A stretch of 26,925 nucleotides of DNA from contig CAKMKB010000255.1 in NCBI GenBank assembly GCA_927435965.1, positions 1-26,925 on the forward strand, given 5' to 3'. Source of the stretch: 38-11 sp927435965. GTDB taxonomy: Bacteria; Bacillota; Clostridia; Tissierellales; Dethiosulfatibacteraceae. Below are positions 22,983 to 26,925 of this stretch, in pieces (the stretch's first letter is position 1; every line of letters begins with the position of its first letter). The notes under the pieces are model-generated. The model saw only the letters and a list, made by a program, of their open reading frames with translations, did no database searches and was not told where the DNA came from. The position numbers and the translations under genes were made by a program.

Positions 22983-24419
22983 ATGGAAAAAGAAGAAAAG
23001 AAAATGGGAAAAAAGGTAGAGAACAAGAGAGTATTCAAATTTCCTGGTACAATTACTTTGCTCGCTCTTATCATTCTGTTCGTTGCAATACTTACGTACA
23101 TTGTTCCTGCGGGCGTGTTTGATCGGGTAGTAAATGAAGCTACAGGTAGAAATGTTGTTGTTCCCGGTAGTTATCACCTGACTGATTCGTCGCCTGTTAC
23201 TTACAAGACATTAATGGCAACTTTCTACAATGCAATCATCAAAGCTTCAAGTCTAATAGCATTCGTATTTGTAGTTGGTGGTGCATTCGGTGTCGTTACT
23301 CACACAGGAGCGATTACAGCAGGTCTAAACAAACTTATCAATAAATTGAGTGGGAAGGAAGAATGGCTCATCGCTATCGTCATGCTTGTGTTTGCCATCG
23401 GTGGTGCCTCCTACGGCATGGCAGAAGAAGCCATACCTTTCGTTGCGATTATGGTAGCCATTGCCATCAAAATGGGCTTTGACCCTATTGTTGGGGTATC
23501 GATGATAATTATTGGCATATACAGTGGCTATGCTGGTGGCGCACTTAATCCCTTTAACACAGGCATCGCACAAGGTATCGCCGAACTACCCCTGTTCTCT
23601 GGTATGGGTTTACGTATCGTGCTTTCTGCTGGTGCACTGATTATCGCAATCCATCATGTTATTTCTTATGGCAATAAGTACAAGAAGAAGGTCTTATCAG
23701 GCGAAGTAACTCCTGACTTTGAAGATTATGTAACAGATCTGGCTCTAACAGGTGAGATAAGAACTATGACCAGTGTGGACAGAGTCATTATTGGCATTCT
23801 GTACCTCTCCATTGCGATCCTAATCTTTGGTGTTATGAAATATAAATGGTACTTCGAAGAAATGGCAGCTTTGTTTATGACCATGGGGATTGTTGTCGGT
23901 ATGATTTATTACAAAGGCAATTTCGATTCCACTATGAAAGCTTTCATTGACGGTGCTAAAAGTATGGCAGGCACAGTTCTGATTGTCGCAATGTCACGTG
24001 GTGTTCTTCTTATGATGGAGGCTGGTGGTATTATGGATACCTTTGTTTACTGGTTGTCTCTTCCCTTAACCAACATGCATTCCGTATTTGCAGCGTGGGG
24101 TATGTACATATCACAAGGTTTTATTAATTTCTTGATTCCTTCTTCATCCGGACAGGCAACAGCTGTTATGCCGATTTTTTCATCACTAGCAGACTTGATT
24201 GGTATTACTAGGCAAACCGCTATACTTGCTTACCAGTGTGGCGATGGATTTTGGAACATGATTACTCCTGCCCATGCAACGACTATGGCATGTATCGGTA
24301 TCGGTGGCATATCCTTCACTAGATGGTTCAAATATGCTTTACCACTGATTTTAAAATGGAGTGTATGGGTACTTATTATTCTTGCATTTGCAGTCATTAC
24401 GAACTATGGCCCATTCTAA
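22983..24419 (+). CDS. YfcC-family membrane transporter
   Basis: A 478-residue integral membrane protein with about 11 hydrophobic segments after a charged N-terminus. The family (related to C4-dicarboxylate carriers DcuC and ArcD-like amino-acid transporters) shows in YSGYAGGALNPFNTGIAQGI, PSSSGQATAVMPIFSSLADL and AYQCGDGFWNMITPAHATTM, which form the re-entrant substrate-binding loops. The substrate is not certain; amino acids or peptide-like acids are usual. It starts six bases after AAGGAG and is followed 31 bases later by an opine-type dehydrogenase, which suggests uptake of that enzyme's substrate. The sequence is host-like in composition, so it is chromosomal rather than prophage. Confidence 0.88.
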   Translation: MEKEEKKMGKKVENKRVFKFPGTITLLALIILFVAILTYIVPAGVFDRVVNEATGRNVVVPGSYHLTDSSPVTYKTLMATFYNAIIKASSLIAFVFVVGGAFGVVTHTGAITAGLNKLINKLSGKEEWLIAIVMLVFAIGGASYGMAEEAIPFVAIMVAIAIKMGFDPIVGVSMIIIGIYSGYAGGALNPFNTGIAQGIAELPLFSGMGLRIVLSAGALIIAIHHVISYGNKYKKKVLSGEVTPDFEDYVTDLALTGEIRTMTSVDRVIIGILYLSIAILIFGVMKYKWYFEEMAALFMTMGIVVGMIYYKGNFDSTMKAFIDGAKSMAGTVLIVAMSRGVLLMMEAGGIMDTFVYWLSLPLTNMHSVFAAWGMYISQGFINFLIPSSSGQATAVMPIFSSLADLIGITRQTAILAYQCGDGFWNMITPAHATTMACIGIGGISFTRWFKYALPLILKWSVWVLIILAFAVITNYGPF

Positions 24420-24450
24420 AACAAAATAATAGATAGGAGATAATACAACT

Positions 24451-25560
24451 ATGAAAAGAAGAATTGCTATTCTCGGTGCCGGAAATGGCGGTCAAGCTTT
24501 TGCAGCATATTTTAAAAGTCATGGACATGAGGTAAAACTATATGATGTTGTCCAGAAAACCGTCAACATCATTAATGAAAAAGGCTTTATTGAATTAACG
24601 GGTTCGGTGGAGATAAAAATAGATTTTACACAAGCCAGTACAGACATGGGTGAAGTGGTAGAAGGTGCTGAAATAATCATTATAGTAAACCCTTCGACTT
24701 ATCATCGGAAAATTGCAGCTGAACTTGCCAAGCATCTCCAAAGAGATCAGATAATTTTTATCAATCCTGGTGCAACATTTGGTAGCTTTGCATTCAAAAA
24801 AGCACTTATAGATAATGGATATAAAGACGATGTCATTATCGCAGAAAGTAATGTGTTGTTGTTTGCTTGCCGTTTACAGGAAATTGGCAAGATATTTGTC
24901 GGAGCTAAGAAGGACAGAATTCTTGTCGCTTCTTTTCCAGCAAACAAGTTGGATCACATAAGAGAGTTTATGAGAGACTTGATTCCTGAGATACAGTTTG
25001 TCAAGAATGTTCTAGCTACAAGTATCGATAACACTAATCCCACAGTGCATCCTATGCCGGCGATTCTCAATGTAGGTTGGATTGAGAGCGGACAAACATT
25101 CTCTTTTATGCAACAAGCAGTTTCGCCAACGCTAAGCATTTATATGGAAAAAATGGATCAAGAACGCTTGGCGGTTGGTGAAAAATTAGGGCTTGTCAGG
25201 AATGTTGACCTATTTGATCTATACAAGCAATATGAAGCAGAATACGGTGTATATGATAAAAAAACGCTAAGAGATGTTTTTCAGGCATGTGACGCATATA
25301 CTCATATCTACGGACCTACTGATCTGCATACTGCACGCTATATCATCGAAGACGTTGGCATGGGCTTGGTCCCTCTCGTGTCTGTAGGTGAGCTAATTGG
25401 AATTGACGTTTCCAAATCCAAGTTGATTGTTGATGTTTGTGAAGCTGTGCTGGATTTAGACTTATCACATGGAAATCTTTGTAGAAATGTTGAAAACCTA
25501 GGTCTATCTAGGATGACTCCAGAACAGATTATTCATTATGCAGAAACAGGTGACAAATAA
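24451..25560 (+). CDS. NAD(P)-dependent octopine/nopaline-type dehydrogenase
   Basis: A 369-residue oxidoreductase. The nucleotide-binding Rossmann motif is RRIAILGAGNGGQAFAAYF at residues 3-21. The C-terminal opine dehydrogenase domain shows the conserved histidine (His200, in NPTVHPMPAILN) and the region RYIIEDVGMGLVPLVSVGEL, where Asp301 lies at the position of a catalytic aspartate in characterised opine dehydrogenases. These enzymes interconvert an opine with an amino acid plus a 2-oxo acid. The direction here is unknown; pairing with a transporter and absence of a nicotianamine-synthase-like gene favour catabolism. The ribosome binding site is AGGAG at 24436-24440. A strong terminator follows about 107 bases after the stop. 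Confidence 0.9.
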   Translation: MKRRIAILGAGNGGQAFAAYFKSHGHEVKLYDVVQKTVNIINEKGFIELTGSVEIKIDFTQASTDMGEVVEGAEIIIIVNPSTYHRKIAAELAKHLQRDQIIFINPGATFGSFAFKKALIDNGYKDDVIIAESNVLLFACRLQEIGKIFVGAKKDRILVASFPANKLDHIREFMRDLIPEIQFVKNVLATSIDNTNPTVHPMPAILNVGWIESGQTFSFMQQAVSPTLSIYMEKMDQERLAVGEKLGLVRNVDLFDLYKQYEAEYGVYDKKTLRDVFQACDAYTHIYGPTDLHTARYIIEDVGMGLVPLVSVGELIGIDVSKSKLIVDVCEAVLDLDLSHGNLCRNVENLGLSRMTPEQIIHYAETGDK

Positions 25561-25667
25561 ATGGAGAAAAATGCTATCTGAAAATCGATACTTTAACAGT
25601 CTGCTAAAGAAAGTCAAATGAAAATTCAATGAAATGTTTTAAAAGAGTTCATAGTGCATTCACACCA

Positions 25668-25716
25668 AAAATCCGTAAGTATTAATTGCTAATACATTCA
25701 ATATTTACGGGTTTTC
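25668..25716. terminator. Bidirectional terminator after the transporter-dehydrogenase operon
   Basis: A 16-pair stem, AAAATCCGTAAGTATT with AATATTTACGGGTTTT (two G-T pairs) and a 16-base loop, has A residues on the left and T residues on the right, so it can work on both strands. The decayed transposase on the minus strand ends directly at its right side. Confidence 0.8.
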
Positions 25717-25942
25717 TTATGCTACTAGATAAAGTTCATGCTCCATAAATGGTGTTGGAATCCAGGATTCCTTTGTTGGTGTTTGGTATTATAGTATTCA
25801 CTATAATCTTCAATCATTCCTGCGGGAGATTCACGTTCAGTAAACCGTCTTCCATACAAAAGTTCATCTTCAATGACCCTCCAAACCCTTCCATTGGAAT
25901 ATTGTCGATGGTGTGCTTTACTCTAGACCCATTGTAGTCATG
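25717..25942 (-). pseudogene. Decayed IS3-type transposase C-terminus
   Basis: Read on the minus strand, three frames in succession give the familiar end of an IS3/IS150-like orfB transposase: HTIDNIPMEGFGGSLK, then LLYGRRFTERESPAGMIEDY with SEYYNTKHQQRNPG, then TPFMEHELYLVA before a stop. Two frameshifts separate the parts, and only some 70 codons remain. IS3 transposases typically have DNxxMEGFWG...LK here, containing the last glutamate of the DDE triad; the glutamate is still present but the tryptophan is lost. It is not functional and no second end or terminal repeat is seen. Confidence 0.75.
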
Positions 25943-26117
25943 CTATTTACTCCAATTTATGATGAAAGTACGGTTTGTGTAAATAATTCTTCTATCCGAG
26001 TTATGCTGAATTCATTGGGTATAACAACGACTATGCTGAAGAAGTATGAGATTTGTCTTAATTACAGTATTAAGACTATCTTTTCGGTATATTATTCTCT
26101 ATACTTGTAGTGCTTTT
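25943..26117. other. Short stretch with no recognisable gene
   Basis: AT-rich sequence between the transposase remnant and the LysR gene end. Together with 25561-25942 it gives 557 bases lacking an intact gene. I see no RNA gene or further transposase similarity in it. Confidence 0.4.
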
Positions 26118-26924
26118 TCATGATTGATCGTACGCACTCATATCGCTATAAGCCAGAAATTCTGATATAAATCCTTCAATTAAGTTGCTATTCCTTTTTA
26201 AAAAAATGATATAGGCTTGGCTTAAAGGGGTATCATCTTTGTAAGTGTGATCTATTTTAACTAATCTATTATTGTCTAAAAACCGTTTAGCCATTAACTC
26301 AGGGGCAAAGCCTATGCCTTTATCGTTTAATAAAAAATCCAAAAACAATCGTTCACTATCAACTTCTAAAAAATAAGTCCGCAAAGGATAATATTTTTCA
26401 AACCAACTATTAAAAAACGCACCCCAATCCATGTAAATAAAGGGAAACTCGATTAACGTTTCTGGTGTAACTTCTCTATGCGGAAGCAATAGTGATGGAC
26501 TACCCAATAAACAAAACTTATAATCGCAATACGGTATAGATACGACTTCAGGATAATAAGGCTTGATATAGGAAAAACCTACATCAATTGCATTATCTAT
26601 AATACCTTGTATTATGTCTTCACTATGGCTACAGAATAATTTTAGCGCAATCATTGGATTTTTTGTCATATAGTCATTAATGTATTGTAATAGAGGAGTA
26701 TAGCTCCAAATAGTATTTGTAGCCGAAAGGGTAATAAAAGACTCAAATTTGCTAGAATTTTTTAGGCTATACCGTCCCTCTTCCATCAATTTGTATACTT
26801 TAATAGCATATGGTTTAAAACTTTTACCTGCTTCAGTAAGTTCAACGCTCTTATTATTTCTAATGAACAGTTCATTTCCTATTTCATTTTCAAGCGCTTT
26901 TATCCTTGCACTCACTGTCGATTG
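26118..26924 (-). CDS. LysR-family transcriptional regulator, N-terminus cut by the window edge
   Basis: About 268 residues are visible on the minus strand. The reading frame is open to the right edge and begins QSTVSARIKALENEIGNELF, the end of the LysR winged-helix domain, then LTEAGKSFKPYAIKVYKLME, the linker helix. The rest is the periplasmic-binding-protein-like effector domain (FITLSATNTIWSYTPLLQYI; NAIDVGFSYIKPYYPEVVSI; LLNDKGIGFAPELMAKRFL). About 20-25 N-terminal residues lie beyond the window. GTG 26915 is in frame but is not the true start, since it falls inside the HTH. The gene points toward the dehydrogenase operon; it may control that operon, but a LysR gene usually sits divergently from its target, so the real partner could lie to the right. 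Confidence 0.9.
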   Translation of the reverse strand, partial: QSTVSARIKALENEIGNELFIRNNKSVELTEAGKSFKPYAIKVYKLMEEGRYSLKNSSKFESFITLSATNTIWSYTPLLQYINDYMTKNPMIALKLFCSHSEDIIQGIIDNAIDVGFSYIKPYYPEVVSIPYCDYKFCLLGSPSLLLPHREVTPETLIEFPFIYMDWGAFFNSWFEKYYPLRTYFLEVDSERLFLDFLLNDKGIGFAPELMAKRFLDNNRLVKIDHTYKDDTPLSQAYIIFLKRNSNLIEGFISEFLAYSDMSAYDQS

Positions 26925-26925
26925 T

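Noticed and set aside
22847..23122. A 91-residue frame before the transporter gene
   Set aside because: It overlaps the transporter in another frame, lacks a ribosome binding site and shows no family features.
25749..26110. Small plus-strand frames of about 62-65 codons between the dehydrogenase and LysR genes
   Set aside because: They run antisense to the transposase remnant or in AT-rich sequence, lack ribosome binding sites and have no recognisable features.

Overview
The window is mostly the late half of an integrated siphovirus-type prophage (positions 1 to about 22200), followed by a short, more AT-rich stretch of bacterial chromosome (about 22450 to 26925). Strong GGAGG ribosome binding sites, TTG and GTG starts, HK97-type head genes, a Dit/Gp37-like baseplate and clusters of large serine recombinases all point to a low-to-moderate GC Bacillota host, most likely an anaerobic member of the Clostridia. 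I cannot name a genus. All phage genes lie on the + strand.

Layout. 1-3684: head genes (5'-truncated portal, ClpP-type prohead protease, major capsid, head-fibre-like protein, head-tail connector). 3752-4963: a moron, a single cargo gene with its own consensus sigma70-type promoter and terminator, set between the connector and head-closure genes; it encodes a DUF2089-like zinc-ribbon/HTH protein with a C-terminal domain I do not recognise. 5027-6467: neck genes and the major tail protein. 6525-9781: tail chaperone pair with a probable -1 frameshift, an HK97 gp10-like protein in an unusual position, and the tape measure protein. 9794-14276: distal tail protein, Gp37-like tail protein fused to a collar domain, a glycine-rich fibre/adhesin and a small coiled-coil protein. 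14323-15801: lysis genes (holin, amidase, small membrane protein). 15859-16429: a HTH/zinc-ribbon protein and a SHOCT-like miniprotein. 16492-22191: four overlapping large serine recombinase genes. 22192-22982: terminator, a decayed copy of a recombinase 3' end, and AT-rich sequence that should contain the right prophage boundary.

The chromosomal flank has a YfcC-family transporter and an octopine/nopaline-type dehydrogenase in one apparent operon, a bidirectional terminator, a decayed IS3-type transposase tail and, on the minus strand, a LysR-type regulator cut by the window edge. This looks like a small uptake-and-oxidation locus for an opine-like imino-acid.

Most notable observations: the four-recombinase operon, whose members differ in their C-terminal domains (one ends in an 18-bp tandem-repeat tract, only one has an obvious coiled coil); the autonomous moron; and an exact 41-bp inverted copy of portal sequence at the very start of the window, which looks like a contig-end or amplification artefact. 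Terminase, replication and lysogeny-control genes are not in the window and presumably lie to the left.
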